From Rhodoferax sp. PAMC 29310 (lineage in GTDB: Bacteria > Pseudomonadota > Gammaproteobacteria > Burkholderiales > Burkholderiaceae_C): a stretch of DNA of 64,000 nucleotides. A program made the position numbers and the translations under genes. Position 1 is the stretch's first letter. Every line of letters starts with the position of its first letter. A model generated the notes under the pieces. It saw only the letters and a list, made by a program, of their open reading frames with translations, was not told the DNA's origin and did not search any database. Below are positions 1 through 8,623 of the stretch, piece after piece. The DNA lies in NCBI RefSeq assembly GCF_017948265.1, contig NZ_CP072852.1:3100001-3164000 (forward strand), in the 5' to 3' direction.

Positions 1-970
1 TCCAGTTGCGCCGCCAGGAGCGCCCAATCGGAGCGAAGGAATCGTCCCATTTGACCTCGAATGCCGTGAGTTGTCGCTCAGCTTCGGATTCAGTGGGCGC
101 AGCGTAAATCAGCCGCAAATCCGCGGCGACTTCCTTGCGCTGTTTCCACCCCACGAAGTTCAGGCTGTGACGCACCATGTGAACAATGCAAAGCTGCACC
201 GTCGCCTTGGGGAAGACTGCCTCAATGGCGTCAGGGAAACCTTTGAGCCCATCTACGCAGGCGATAAAGATGTCAGCCACGCCCCGGTTCTTCAGTTCAG
301 TCACCACCTGCAGCCAGAACTTGGCCCCTTCGGTTTGGGCCATCCACAGGCCCAGTACCTCTTTGAGGCCGTCCAGGTTGACGCCAATGGCCAAGTACAG
401 GGCCTTGACCCGCACAGTACCGTTGTCGCGCACCTTGACGTGAATGCAGTCCATGTAGACGATGGGGTACAGCGCCTCCAAGGGGCGCGACTGCCAGGCT
501 TTGACCTCGTCCATGACGGCGTCGGTCACGGATGAAATCAGGATAGGAGACACTTCGGCGCCGTACATCTCCTGCAGATGGCCTTGAATCTCGCGTACCG
601 TCATGCCTCGGGCATACAGCGACAGTATCTTGTCGTCAAAGCCGCTCCAGCGGGTCTGGTGTTTGCCAAGCAGTTGGAGCTCGAAGGTGCCGGCGCGGTC
701 ACGGGGGATTTCTATGGGTAGCTGGCCAAAATCGCCTTTGAGCGTTTTCTTGCTGCACCCGTTGCGGGTGTTGCCCGCTTCATTGGCAACCAACTGGTTC
801 TTGCCGTGACCCAGGTGGCCGGTCAATTCGGCTTGCAAAGCTCGCTCGACCAAGGCTTTGGTGAGCTGCGTCAAGAGGCCATTCTGGCCAATCAGGTCTT
901 CGGGCTTTTTGTAGTCGGCCAACAGGGCGTCAATCAGCTCGGCGGGTAAGGGTTTCATCTCTACGGTCAT
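1..970 (-). CDS. IS256-family transposase, C-terminus beyond window edge
   Basis: This is a Mutator/IS256-type DDE transposase that moves its insertion sequence. Reading the minus strand from an ATG at 970 gives at least 323 residues before the window ends. The start reads MTVEMKPLPAELIDALLADY. Two of the three catalytic acids are visible, Asp174 in YMDCIHVK and Asp240 in CVDGLKGFPDAIEAVFP; the last, Glu, lies off the edge. The family is usually about 400 residues, so roughly 80 are missing from view. A second in-frame ATG at 958 is possible. The reading frame is intact as far as it can be seen. The element has inserted into a neighbouring minus-strand gene. Confidence 0.93.
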   Translation of the reverse strand, partial: MTVEMKPLPAELIDALLADYKKPEDLIGQNGLLTQLTKALVERALQAELTGHLGHGKNQLVANEAGNTRNGCSKKTLKGDFGQLPIEIPRDRAGTFELQLLGKHQTRWSGFDDKILSLYARGMTVREIQGHLQEMYGAEVSPILISSVTDAVMDEVKAWQSRPLEALYPIVYMDCIHVKVRDNGTVRVKALYLAIGVNLDGLKEVLGLWMAQTEGAKFWLQVVTELKNRGVADIFIACVDGLKGFPDAIEAVFPKATVQLCIVHMVRHSLNFVGWKQRKEVAADLRLIYAAPTESEAERQLTAFEVKWDDSFAPIGRSWRRNW

Positions 971-1036
971 CTCGGCTCCATGCAAGACAGCAGTTTCCTG
1001 CCAAATAACCGTTTACACAAAACTTCTTACACCCTC
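1..1036 (-). mobile_element. IS256-family insertion sequence, partial
   Basis: The visible end of the element lies between the transposase start and about position 1036. The bases at 1011-1036, read on the minus strand, start GGGTGTAAGAAGTTTTGTG and look like an IS256-type terminal inverted repeat. The other end, and so the target duplication, is outside the window. The exact boundary is an estimate to within a few bases. Confidence 0.75.
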
Positions 1037-1039
1037 CGG

Positions 1040-1156
1040 CTTGGGGCTGGCTGCGTTGGCAGCGAAGGTCAGCAGCAGCAACCCTGCTGTCAAAACGGCA
1101 TGCGACGTCGCCTGTCTTTCTGGCCGCCAAGGCCTCATGGTCGGTGTGCATGGCAT
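1040..1156 (-). pseudogene. Secreted-protein gene cut off by the IS256 element
   Basis: A minus-strand ATG at 1156 is preceded by GGAG at 7-base spacing. It opens a frame with basic residues, a hydrophobic stretch (AVLTAGLLLLTFA) and an AxA-like cleavage site (ANA before ASPKPEG). This is a typical Sec signal peptide. The frame then runs straight into the inverted repeat of the IS256 element, which adds a few foreign residues and a stop near 1013. Only about 39 native residues remain, so the product cannot be identified. The rest of the gene should lie beyond the other end of the IS, left of this window. Confidence 0.6.
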
Positions 1157-1539
1157 GGGGGATCTCCAATATGGCTTGCGCGTCAAGCTCCATTCGGGCC
1201 AAGCATATCGGGCGCTTGTCAATCGCAAATGAAGCATAGGTGAAGCAGGTCAGCGCTGTGCTGCATGCGCGTCGAAGGGCCGCGCGGGTGGACCGTTCAA
1301 GCCACTGCTTCGTGGCGGATAGTTCGGGCGAGAGAACGGCACTTTCGGGTCCGCAGCGCCAGTACACGGCTCGTGAAAACTTCAACTCCCCCACATGTGA
1401 CTGGCAGTACCGACTACCTGCAGACACCAAGAATGCTTCACCGACTGCCCCAGCCAACATTTAGACAACTTGGAAGTGGAAGTGGAAGTGGAAGTGGAAG
1501 TGGACAGGAGCCTAGTCAAGCGGGTGACTTCCAGATTGG
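1157..1539. other. Non-coding stretch with a hexanucleotide repeat
   Basis: No reading frame here looks like a protein: the open frames overlap each other on both strands with no start signals. The only structure seen is the tandem hexamer at 1471-1503. Confidence 0.5.
1471..1503 (+). repeat. Hexanucleotide tandem repeat (TGGAAG)5
   Basis: Five perfect copies of TGGAAG plus a partial TGG follow each other. The tract sits 37 bases past the stop codon of the CDGSH gene, in its downstream region. Such tracts can change copy number by slippage; no coding role is visible. Confidence 0.95.
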
Positions 1540-1782
1540 TCAAACTGGATTTTTGTGAGTGCCGTCGCAAAGTGGCTTGTTGTTGCTGGCTTTGCAGCCG
1601 CAGAAGTAAACCTCCTTGCTGGCGTCTGCGCTGTACTGAATCGGCGTGAATGAGCTGCCTTTATGTGAACCATCGCAAAATGGCTGACTTTTACTTTGGC
1701 CACAGGCACACCAAAAATAGTCTTTGCCGAGTTCAACGTTGACTGCGAATGGCGTGTCGGACGCGCGATGGGGAGAGGTCAT
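1540..1782 (-). CDS. CDGSH iron-sulfur domain protein (tandem motif)
   Basis: This 80-residue protein has two zf-CDGSH motifs: Cys25-x-Cys27 with Cys36-Asp-Gly-Ser-His40, and Cys61-x-Cys63 with Cys72-Asp-Gly-Thr-His76. Each Cys3His set is known in this family to bind a redox-active [2Fe-2S] cluster. The ATG at 1782 was chosen because AAGGAG lies 7 bases upstream. Longer in-frame starts to 1845 lack such a site. There is no signal peptide or membrane segment, so it should be cytosolic. It stands alone, so its electron partner is not indicated. Confidence 0.92.
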   Translation of the reverse strand: MTSPHRASDTPFAVNVELGKDYFWCACGQSKSQPFCDGSHKGSSFTPIQYSADASKEVYFCGCKASNNKPLCDGTHKNPV

Positions 1783-1996
1783 GGTCAAGCTCCTTGTGCT
1801 CAAGGGGACCGCTCGTAGTTTCCTCCTTATTCGGAGACAGGGCAATACCGGCTGTACGCCCGCTGCTGCCTATGTGGCGCCCCGTTCCTTTGTGGGGCTA
1901 GGCAACGGCGGTGGAGGCGCGCCTCGGCAGTCGACATATCAAACGCGGAAAGATGGCGTGTGGACTTCCATGCCGCCATGGATGACCTAAGAGGCC

Positions 1997-2626
1997 CTAG
2001 ACACTTCGGATATTTGTCGACCAGGAGCAGTCCCTCAAACAGCGATTCCGAAAGCCTCCACATGCTGATTCCCGACATCCTCGATTCCAGAAATCGTCCG
2101 AGAGAATGACGGGCCAGGCCACGCGCTCAGCTACCCAGTAGAAACCAAACCCAGCGCCTGAAGTTGGTTTTTTCAACTCGGCGCTTGAGCTCCACGGAAG
2201 GATTGGCGAGTTTTTTCTTTCATCCGGTGGATTGTTCAGCAGCCCGTCTGACCAACCTCCGCAGCCAGTGAGCGGCAGTAGAGGGCGCTTGTGAAGCCAA
2301 GCCAAGCAGACTTCGGAAATTATTCCCGCTCGGCCACCGATGACGATGCATGCATCCCCTGAAAGGGCCATCAGCAAATTGCGGGCATCGCCCATGCCGC
2401 AAGGAACGACCACGGTGGCGGGCCAATCAGGCGGAGGCATTTCGTCGGGAGGAACAATGCTCAGCACAGTTCCGCCAGCGGCGATTGCACGTTCAACAGC
2501 TACTCGAGTTGCCGGGCTACCGCACACACTGACAACAGTAATCCCCAAGCCTGCCAAAAGCGTACCTGCTTCGGCAGCACGCTCGTACGCTGCCGGGTCG
2601 GGCGTTTTCCGACCAAGAGCAGACAT
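1997..2626 (-). CDS. SLOG-fold protein of the TIGR00725 / LOG-like family
   Basis: The protein resembles TIGR00725-type SLOG proteins, a Rossmann-like fold that binds nucleotide ligands. Family landmarks are seen in order: AYERAAEAGTLLAGLG near the N-terminus, VERAIAAGGTVLSIVPP, the GMGDARN motif, and DACIVIGGRAGIISEV, followed by a GGWSDGLL segment. The ATG at 2626 gives 209 residues; an upstream TTG at 2695 would add 23. Residues after about 130 (from KKPTSGAGFGF on) do not look like the family and may be read-through of an altered 3' end. Function is unknown. Confidence 0.7.
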   Translation of the reverse strand: MSALGRKTPDPAAYERAAEAGTLLAGLGITVVSVCGSPATRVAVERAIAAGGTVLSIVPPDEMPPPDWPATVVVPCGMGDARNLLMALSGDACIVIGGRAGIISEVCLAWLHKRPLLPLTGCGGWSDGLLNNPPDERKNSPILPWSSSAELKKPTSGAGFGFYWVAERVAWPVILSDDFWNRGCRESACGGFRNRCLRDCSWSTNIRSV

Positions 2627-2727
2627 TCGCCCACATCCGACCTTGCCTGCTCGCGGTGACAGGCGACAACCAAGCGCGGCTACAAATCGCCTCAACCAGC
2701 AGCTCGCAGGCTAGAATTCACATGTCA

Positions 2728-2878
2728 CTGGAGAGTAGTCTCCCTTCGAATCATTCGAAGGGGCTTGCGTCAACATACTTGGTCATTGTTTGACCATGGT
2801 GCAAGCGGTTTCAAACTTGACAAGACCTTTGACCACATTGCCTCCGGTTCGGCCGGGGAGGCTTTGTGGTCATTGTTT
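2728..2878 (+). ncRNA. yybP-ykoY manganese riboswitch
   Basis: The leader of the UPF0016 gene carries conserved yybP-ykoY blocks: GAGAGTAGTC near the start, then CGTCAACATACTTGG (2769-2783), then GACAAGACCTTTGACCACA. The second half forms a long hairpin, GACCACA...GCCTCCGG with CCGGGGAGGC...TGTGGTC, followed directly by a T-rich run (TTGTTTTTTG), which looks like an intrinsic terminator. Riboswitches of this class bind Mn2+ and switch on Mn exporters, which fits the gene that follows. Confidence 0.9.
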
Positions 2879-2901
2879 TTTGTCTGGCCTTGGAATCCCT
2901 T

Positions 2902-3477
2902 ATGGAAGCTCTCTTCGTCTCTACCGGTGTCGTCGCCCTCGCTGAAATCGGCGACAAGACCCAACTCCTTGCCTTCATTCTGGCAGCTCGATTTAAGAAA
3001 CCCTTCCCCATCATTGCTGGAATCTTGGTTGCCACGCTGGTGAATCACGGGTTGGCGGGTGCGCTCGGGGCCTGGATTACCTCGGTAGTGAGCCCGGACA
3101 TCATGCGTTGGGTACTAGGGGCATCCTTCATCGCGATGGCAATTTGGACCTTGATTCCCGACAAGATTGAGGAAGAAGAAACACAGGTAGCCAAACATCT
3201 CGGAGTCTTTGGGGCGACCTTGGTCACCTTCTTCCTGGCTGAAATGGGCGACAAAACGCAGATTGCGACTGTTGCCTTGGCCGCCCACTACGGTACGCCC
3301 GTCATGGTCATTGCTGGAACGACCTTGGGCATGCTTTTGGCAGATGTTCCTGCTGTGTTCGTTGGCAACAAATTTGCCGCCAAGATACCCATGAAGTTGG
3401 TGCACTCCATTGCTGCAGGGATATTTGCGGCCATGGGTCTACTCACACTGTTTCAAGTCGACAAATTTTTTATATAA
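2902..3477 (+). CDS. mneA: UPF0016/GDT1-family manganese exporter
   Basis: This is a 191-residue inner-membrane protein with two homologous halves, each with the family signature E-x-G-D-K-T/S: Glu15 in AEIGDKTQ and Glu114 in AEMGDKTQ. Six hydrophobic segments are visible, with an acidic loop (KIEEEETQ) between the halves. Bacterial members export Mn2+ and protect against Mn overload. The ATG at 2902 gives the usual MEALFVST start and has GGA upstream; an earlier GTG/ATG start at 2866 would lie within the riboswitch hairpin. The upstream Mn riboswitch supports the assignment. Confidence 0.92.
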   Translation: MEALFVSTGVVALAEIGDKTQLLAFILAARFKKPFPIIAGILVATLVNHGLAGALGAWITSVVSPDIMRWVLGASFIAMAIWTLIPDKIEEEETQVAKHLGVFGATLVTFFLAEMGDKTQIATVALAAHYGTPVMVIAGTTLGMLLADVPAVFVGNKFAAKIPMKLVHSIAAGIFAAMGLLTLFQVDKFFI

Positions 3478-3611
3478 AAACCGCATCAGCCGAGTCAATC
3501 AATACCCGCGAAGCTGCCACTGACTTCATCGAGTTCTAGTGCAGTCTTGGTGGTGGGCGAAAGGCTGACATTAGCTCTTGCATTCGTTGCGCCATACCAA
3601 TCAAGAGATAC

Positions 3612-4216
3612 ATGTTGGAAAATCTGGAAATACTCAATCGACAACTTTTTATGATGCTCAACGGGGGAGAAAACACGCCCGCGTGGATTGTGGGCATTGC
3701 GGTCGCATTGGGTGACACACTTATCTACTTGGTTCCACTTGCATTACTGTGGATGTGGCTTTGGGGAGACTTCGAACGACGCAGTTTGGCTTTGAAAGTA
3801 TTCGTGGTCGTCATGGTCGCCGTAGGTGCAAATCAGCTTATCGGACTGGTCTGGCAACACCCCAGGCCGTTTATGGTCATGCTTGGGCATGCATGGATAC
3901 CGCATCAAGCTGACTCTTCATTTCCCAGCGACCACGTGACAGTGCTGTCAGCCTTTGGACTGACGTTGCTTGCTGGGGGGCTGTAGTGATGGGAAGCCTC
4001 ATGTTGGGCATTGCCCTCGTGGTGTCTGTTGCGCGGGTTTTTCTAGGCGTTCACTTTCCATTGGACATGGTCGGTGCATTTGTCGTTGCAGCTATTTGCC
4101 TCATCGCAGTCACCCCAATTTGGCGGCTTCTCGCCGCGTCAGCCACCAGGACCTTGGAGGGTATATATCGGGGTGTTTGCGCGTGGCCGATACGCAAAGG
4201 CGCTTTCAGGCGCTAA
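3612..4216 (+). pseudogene. PAP2-family membrane phosphatase, frameshifted at a G run
   Basis: The two parts together make a PAP2 (BcrC/undecaprenyl-diphosphatase-like) membrane phosphatase of about 200 residues. Part one (3612-3986) has HPRP (residues 83-86) and PSDH (105-108). Part two (frame of 3986-4216) has SVARVFLGVHFPLDMVGAF, the third catalytic motif. They are in different frames, joined at a run of six G at 3975-3980. One extra G would restore a continuous frame reading AGGAVVMGSLM. Either the gene is broken, or the tract varies in length, or there is a sequencing error. Confidence 0.85.
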
Positions 4217-4304
4217 TCGAATAATAGAACCTATTAACGCGAGTGGCTTTTAAGTGGCAATGAACCGGATTTCGCTTAATGGTCATTCCCGTTGGATGTC
4301 CTGG

Positions 4305-5488
<1,184 letters not shown>

Positions 5489-5764
5489 TTTTATTACCCA
5501 GGTGATTTCCACCTATCTGTGTGTACGAAGTCATTAGATCAGGACAGGAATCGAGTTTGGCAGCGTTGTGCACGGAAACGTCAGGCCTGTCCCGACCAAG
5601 AGCAGACGCTGACAACACCCAACCAACTATGCTGTTCATCATTCGAGCAACGTCGAACTGAAAGTCGATTAGTGCCCACGAAAGCGGCTGAAGTCCATTT
5701 GCGAAAGTGCCATCGCAGACTGGCCAGTCACTGTGTCTCGCATGTCGCTCGTGCCTTTAAGCAG

Positions 5765-5974
5765 TTACTTTTTGGCCATATACCAAGCGACCAGAGCGTT
5801 GGCGTGACCATGACCCAACTGATGCTCCGTTTTGAGATAGCTGACCAACTCCATGTGTTTGAGTTGGCCTTGCTGTTTAAGGGCTTCCATCCAGTGGGCA
5901 ATGGGCTTGCCGTACTTCTTCTCAATAGATGGGAAGTAGGAAGCCGGACCCTTAACCGTTTCTTGAGTTGCCAT
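5765..5974 (-). CDS. DUF4287 domain small protein
   Basis: This 69-residue cytosolic protein matches DUF4287: KGPASYFPSIEKKYGKPIAHW, then LKHMELVSYLK and the family ending LGHGHANALVAWYM. Its function is not known. The start at 5974 begins MATQETVKGP; an ATG at 5995 would add seven residues. It is the third gene of a minus-strand run that looks like gene cassettes. No clear attC-type site follows it; GTTGGGT on the minus strand at 5623-5617 is the nearest candidate core. Confidence 0.8.
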   Translation of the reverse strand: MATQETVKGPASYFPSIEKKYGKPIAHWMEALKQQGQLKHMELVSYLKTEHQLGHGHANALVAWYMAKK

Positions 5975-6058
5975 ATATTGACTGCTTTCAATCATAGCTT
6001 CGGCGCAACGGAAACGCGTCGTTCAAAAACTGCTCTGCACCTCCGGTAGGCAGTCAGC

Positions 6059-6141
6059 GCTCAACCATTGGCCCGCGCGCTCGCCAAGGCGCCTTGTGAA
6101 CAGGCAGCGCAACCAACTGAGACGGCGCGGATGCGTTGTTC
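6059..6141 (-). other. Possible second attC-like recombination site
   Basis: Between the small membrane protein and the DUF4287 gene, CAACGCATCCGCGC and GCGCGGGCCAATGGTTG (minus strand) can pair to form an imperfect hairpin with extra bases. It ends with GTTGAGC, which fits the attC core GTTRRRY. The opposite core (GAACAAC) is a poor match to RYYYAAC, so this is only a candidate. Confidence 0.35.
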
Positions 6142-6382
6142 ACTTCATCCCTTCTTGCCCTTTTAGTTTGCGACCCTTGGCTGCGCAGTAGCAAAAGAAA
6201 ATGGCCAACGCCCAGCAGGCGATTGCCATGAACCATTCGTGACCGGGAAAGTACTTGTGGTTTGGAGACGTTGGCACCAGGCCACTTACGAAGACTAGAC
6301 CCATGATGAGAAGCAAAACGGCGAGGACAGAGCTTGCCAGCGGCCGAGAGGAGAACAACTCAATCGACTTGGAATTATGCAT
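6140..6382 (-). CDS. Small two-helix membrane protein
   Basis: The frame from ATG 6382 gives 80 residues with two hydrophobic segments, about residues 15-37 (PLASSVLAVLLLIMGLVFVS) and 51-67 (WFMAIACWALAIFFCYCAA), and a basic C-terminus (KGRKLKGQEGMK). No family is recognised. It lies directly behind an attC-like site and has the size and isolation expected for a cassette gene. The start was chosen because upstream codons run through the recombination site. Confidence 0.6.
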   Translation of the reverse strand: MHNSKSIELFSSRPLASSVLAVLLLIMGLVFVSGLVPTSPNHKYFPGHEWFMAIACWALAIFFCYCAAKGRKLKGQEGMK

Positions 6383-6414
6383 ATGTGGTCTCGGGGTAAC
6401 AGACGAGCAATGAC

Positions 6415-6501
6415 ACCCAACGTTGTAGGTAACGGGCGGCCCGCTTGCGGGACGTCCAGCGGAGGCTGAAAGCCGGAGCGGCTTTGATCGCAATGTTATG
6501 C
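6415..6501 (-). other. attC-like integron recombination site
   Basis: On the minus strand this 87-bp segment starts GCATAAC at the stop codon of the GFA gene and ends GTTGGGT. These fit the attC simple-site cores (RYYYAAC and GTTRRRY). The two ends can pair over AAC.TTG and further imperfect matches. The GFA gene is preceded by GTTATGC at 6939-6933, the exact complement of the GCATAAC here, which is the rule for a mobile cassette's own pair of cores. Confidence 0.6.
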
Positions 6502-6909
6502 GCCTGGCGTTGCAACCCGAAGGCCATAGAACTGTGGGAGAGTGTCGTTGATTTGCCACCAAATACATTTGGAACCAACGAATGCATGAAACTCGGGTTT
6601 GACGAGTAATGGCTCATTGATGAGACCAGCGCGAACCCGGACGATATTTGGCAATGAATCTTTGCGGCTGAAGATTGGTGAGCCGCAGCGGCTGCAAAAG
6701 CAACGTTGTTTCCCCGGCGACGACTCGTAAGAAGTGAGCAGGTTTTCGCCGGACAAGAAATGAAGCGCAGACAACTCGACAGGAATGTTTGTGGCAAAAG
6801 GCCCGCCTTGAGCTTTGCGACAAAGAGAGCAATGACAGACCTGAATTGGCGCAAGCGAAGAGCGGATTTCAAAGCGAATGCCGCCACACAAACAACTACC
6901 GCTAAACAT
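6496..6909 (-). CDS. GFA-family zinc protein (glutathione-dependent formaldehyde-activating-like)
   Basis: This 137-residue protein has the GFA/CENP-V zinc motifs: Cys6-x-Cys8, Cys25-x-Cys27-x2-Cys30 (VCHCSLCRKAQGG), and Cys70-x-Cys72-x2-Cys75 (CFCSRCGSPIF). Members bind zinc; few have a proven reaction, and the formaldehyde role belongs to one subgroup. ATG 6909 has AGGAAA upstream; ATG 6936 is inside the GTTATGC core and would add nine residues. It sits between two cassette core sites and is probably a mobile cassette. Confidence 0.85.
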   Translation of the reverse strand: MFSGSCLCGGIRFEIRSSLAPIQVCHCSLCRKAQGGPFATNIPVELSALHFLSGENLLTSYESSPGKQRCFCSRCGSPIFSRKDSLPNIVRVRAGLINEPLLVKPEFHAFVGSKCIWWQINDTLPQFYGLRVATPGA

Positions 6910-7048
6910 GGGAAGGGTTTTCCTGAAATGGGGCATAACGAAATGTAGATGGCAAAGACGGTCGATACATCTTGGCACTGCCGGATAAGCTGGACCTCGA
7001 TTCCTCCTGAGAGTGGCTTGCAGCTTAGGTTTTCTCGAATTTTTTACC

Positions 7049-7068
7049 TTTTTATACAGGTATAAAAA
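7049..7068. promoter_or_regulatory. Perfect 20-bp palindrome upstream of the GFA gene
   Basis: Arms TTTTTATAC and GTATAAAAA are separated by AG. It lies 140 bases before the GFA start in an AT-rich patch that also offers TATAAA as a possible -10 element on the minus strand. It may be an operator, or just promoter sequence. Confidence 0.45.
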
Positions 7069-7228
7069 ATCCAACAAACCCCGCACTCGGATTCTGCTCG
7101 AATCTAGGCGGCACGCGGGTAATTTCTCGAATTGGAGCTACCGGTATCGCCCGCCTTGCATACCGTCAAGGTGACACGACGGTGGTCCGCTTTGGGCACG
7201 AAGCTGCCTCAGGCTCTGCCGGCCAAAC

Positions 7229-7330
7229 CCCCGTCCGATAAGGCGCAGCGTATCTTTTGACACGCGGCCAAATGGGGCTGTTGAGCTCCCTTTCTCGCCC
7301 GGCGGGGTGAGAAAGGGGGTCGCAGCGGAA
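7229..7330 (+). repeat. Long half of a composite repeat, copy 1
   Basis: The segment contains CGATAAGGCGCAGCG, GGCTGTTGAGC and a hairpin around CGCCCGGCGGGG, in the same order as at 51683-51790. It is directly followed by a short dispersed repeat (7333-7388), again as at 51.8 kb. Confidence 0.85.
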
Positions 7331-7332
7331 AA

Positions 7333-7388
7333 CAGCTACATATTCGATAGCTATCTGCGCAGATTAGACAGGCGCCAGAGGATTAAAA
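7333..7388 (+). repeat. Dispersed short repeat, copy D
   Basis: It reads AGCTACATATTCGATAGCTA and onward, matching the family pattern: GCTA, AT-rich spacer, ATAGCTGCTTGCGCAG, then GCGCTAG-GGCC and TTT. This copy has TATC for TGCT and GCGCCAGAGG at the end. Confidence 0.75.
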
Positions 7389-7456
7389 CACCTTCAAAAC
7401 ACAGGTCAGGCCAAGGGAACAAGCCACCTCAAAGCAATCTCACCAACCCCAAGCTG

Positions 7457-8551
7457 TCACAGCGGCAACTGCGGCCCGTCCTGCCCCGTGGACACCAGCA
7501 CGCCGCAGCCGCGGGTTTCGAACAAATCAACGCGGTACAACTGAGGCAAGGCGGTGCGGGCTTTGGCGAGCACCCAGTTGGCGATGCTGGCGGTGTCGCA
7601 ATCGGCCAGGTCGGGAATCTCGAACAGGGGTTTGTGGTCCAGCATCTTGAAGAGGGGGTTAAAGACCTCTTTGACGTCACCAAAGTCCACGGTCCAGCCC
7701 ATGATCTCGTCCAGGGGCGCACTCAGGTGCAAACGCAAGGTGTAGGTTTGGCCGTGCAACAGCCGGCGCGGGTGGCCCTCAGGCGCGTGTTTGAAGCGCA
7801 GGGCGCTGTCCAGCGTCAGCTCTTTCCAGATTTGGTAAGTGCTGCCGTCATAGTGAGCGCCGCAACTGGCCGTCTCGTACACGGTGACCCCGCTCAAGGC
7901 GGGCAGGCCGGGTTGCAGGCGTTGCCAGATCCAGCTGGAGAGCATTTCACTGGTGGGGTTTTCCAGCCCCACTAACTCGTTCAGACAGGCGTGGTCGAGT
8001 TGCGCGTGAATGGGCGCCCAGGCGGCGTCCAGCAGTTCATAACCCAGGCTGTTGGTTTCTGCCGAATCGTCCCACCCCATGTGAAGAATGGCCTCAAAGG
8101 CGTGGCCGTGCATATTGCCGCATTTGTGGCCAGCGGGCACGTTGGGCAGGCGGTGGGCGGAGTGAAAAGCGTAGCGGCGCCAAAGTTGTACTTGGCCGCT
8201 GGCGCTGACCTCGCAGCCCTCGGTGGTGGTGCTTTGCAAGGCCACGGCGCTTAGGCCTGGCACAGCGCATTGGCTTTGCACCCAGCGGGCGACACTGGGG
8301 TTGGTGGGCGAAGCCACCTGGTCGTTGAGTAAGCTGTAGTCCAACTTGGCGGCCGCAGGCGCCAGCGTGGCTTGCAGGCTGTCCAACTCGCCACCGGGAA
8401 ATGGCGCTGAGTCAGGCGGCGGGCAGCAGCGCAGGCTGGCCAGAAAGCCGTGGCCATGCAGCTGGCGGGCGCGGTGGCCGGCAGGAAGTTCATCAATGCG
8501 CCGGGCGGCTTCAAAGGCGGCGGTGGCCACAAAGGTAATCTTGTTCGTCAC
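7457..8551 (-). CDS. Triple-domain 6-pyruvoyltetrahydropterin synthase/QueD-like protein
   Basis: This 364-residue protein is three PTPS/QueD-type domains in a row, about residues 1-120, 120-240 and 240-364, each normally a 120-residue enzyme. QueD converts dihydroneopterin triphosphate to 6-carboxytetrahydropterin in queuosine synthesis. Only the middle domain keeps the full set: His in FHSAHRL, Cys and HxH in GHKCGNMHGH, LDHACLN, and Glu in VYETASCG. Domain 1 has AARR for the first His and LDYSLLN; domain 3 has ALRF and HGQ. GTG 8551 was chosen because GAAAG lies upstream and no ATG is available. Confidence 0.8.
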   Translation of the reverse strand: MTNKITFVATAAFEAARRIDELPAGHRARQLHGHGFLASLRCCPPPDSAPFPGGELDSLQATLAPAAAKLDYSLLNDQVASPTNPSVARWVQSQCAVPGLSAVALQSTTTEGCEVSASGQVQLWRRYAFHSAHRLPNVPAGHKCGNMHGHAFEAILHMGWDDSAETNSLGYELLDAAWAPIHAQLDHACLNELVGLENPTSEMLSSWIWQRLQPGLPALSGVTVYETASCGAHYDGSTYQIWKELTLDSALRFKHAPEGHPRRLLHGQTYTLRLHLSAPLDEIMGWTVDFGDVKEVFNPLFKMLDHKPLFEIPDLADCDTASIANWVLAKARTALPQLYRVDLFETRGCGVLVSTGQDGPQLPL

Positions 8552-8623
8552 GTCTAACTTTCGGCACAAAAACGGGGGCCGAACAGCCAACAAGCGGCCC
8601 GGCGAAGGGGGTATTTTCCTTCT

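Larger units (their letters stand above)
6910..7456. other. Intergenic region with a palindrome and a composite repeat
   Basis: No gene is supported here. It holds the presumed promoter side of the GFA cassette (AT-rich, with a perfect palindrome at 7049-7068) and then, from 7229 on, a composite repeat also found near 51.7 kb. An integrase gene, which would mark a complete integron, is not present. Confidence 0.6.

Noticed and set aside
930..1460. A 176-codon minus-strand frame across the IS end
   Set aside because: It overlaps the transposase start and the inverted repeat and has no domain; it is a chance frame.
1471..1503. The hexamer repeat as a possible CRISPR array
   Set aside because: Units are six bases with no spacers; no cas genes are nearby. 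No CRISPR array was seen in the window.
1827..2078. An 83-codon minus-strand frame between the SLOG and CDGSH genes
   Set aside because: It overlaps the end of the SLOG frame, has no ribosome site and no family resemblance that I could establish.
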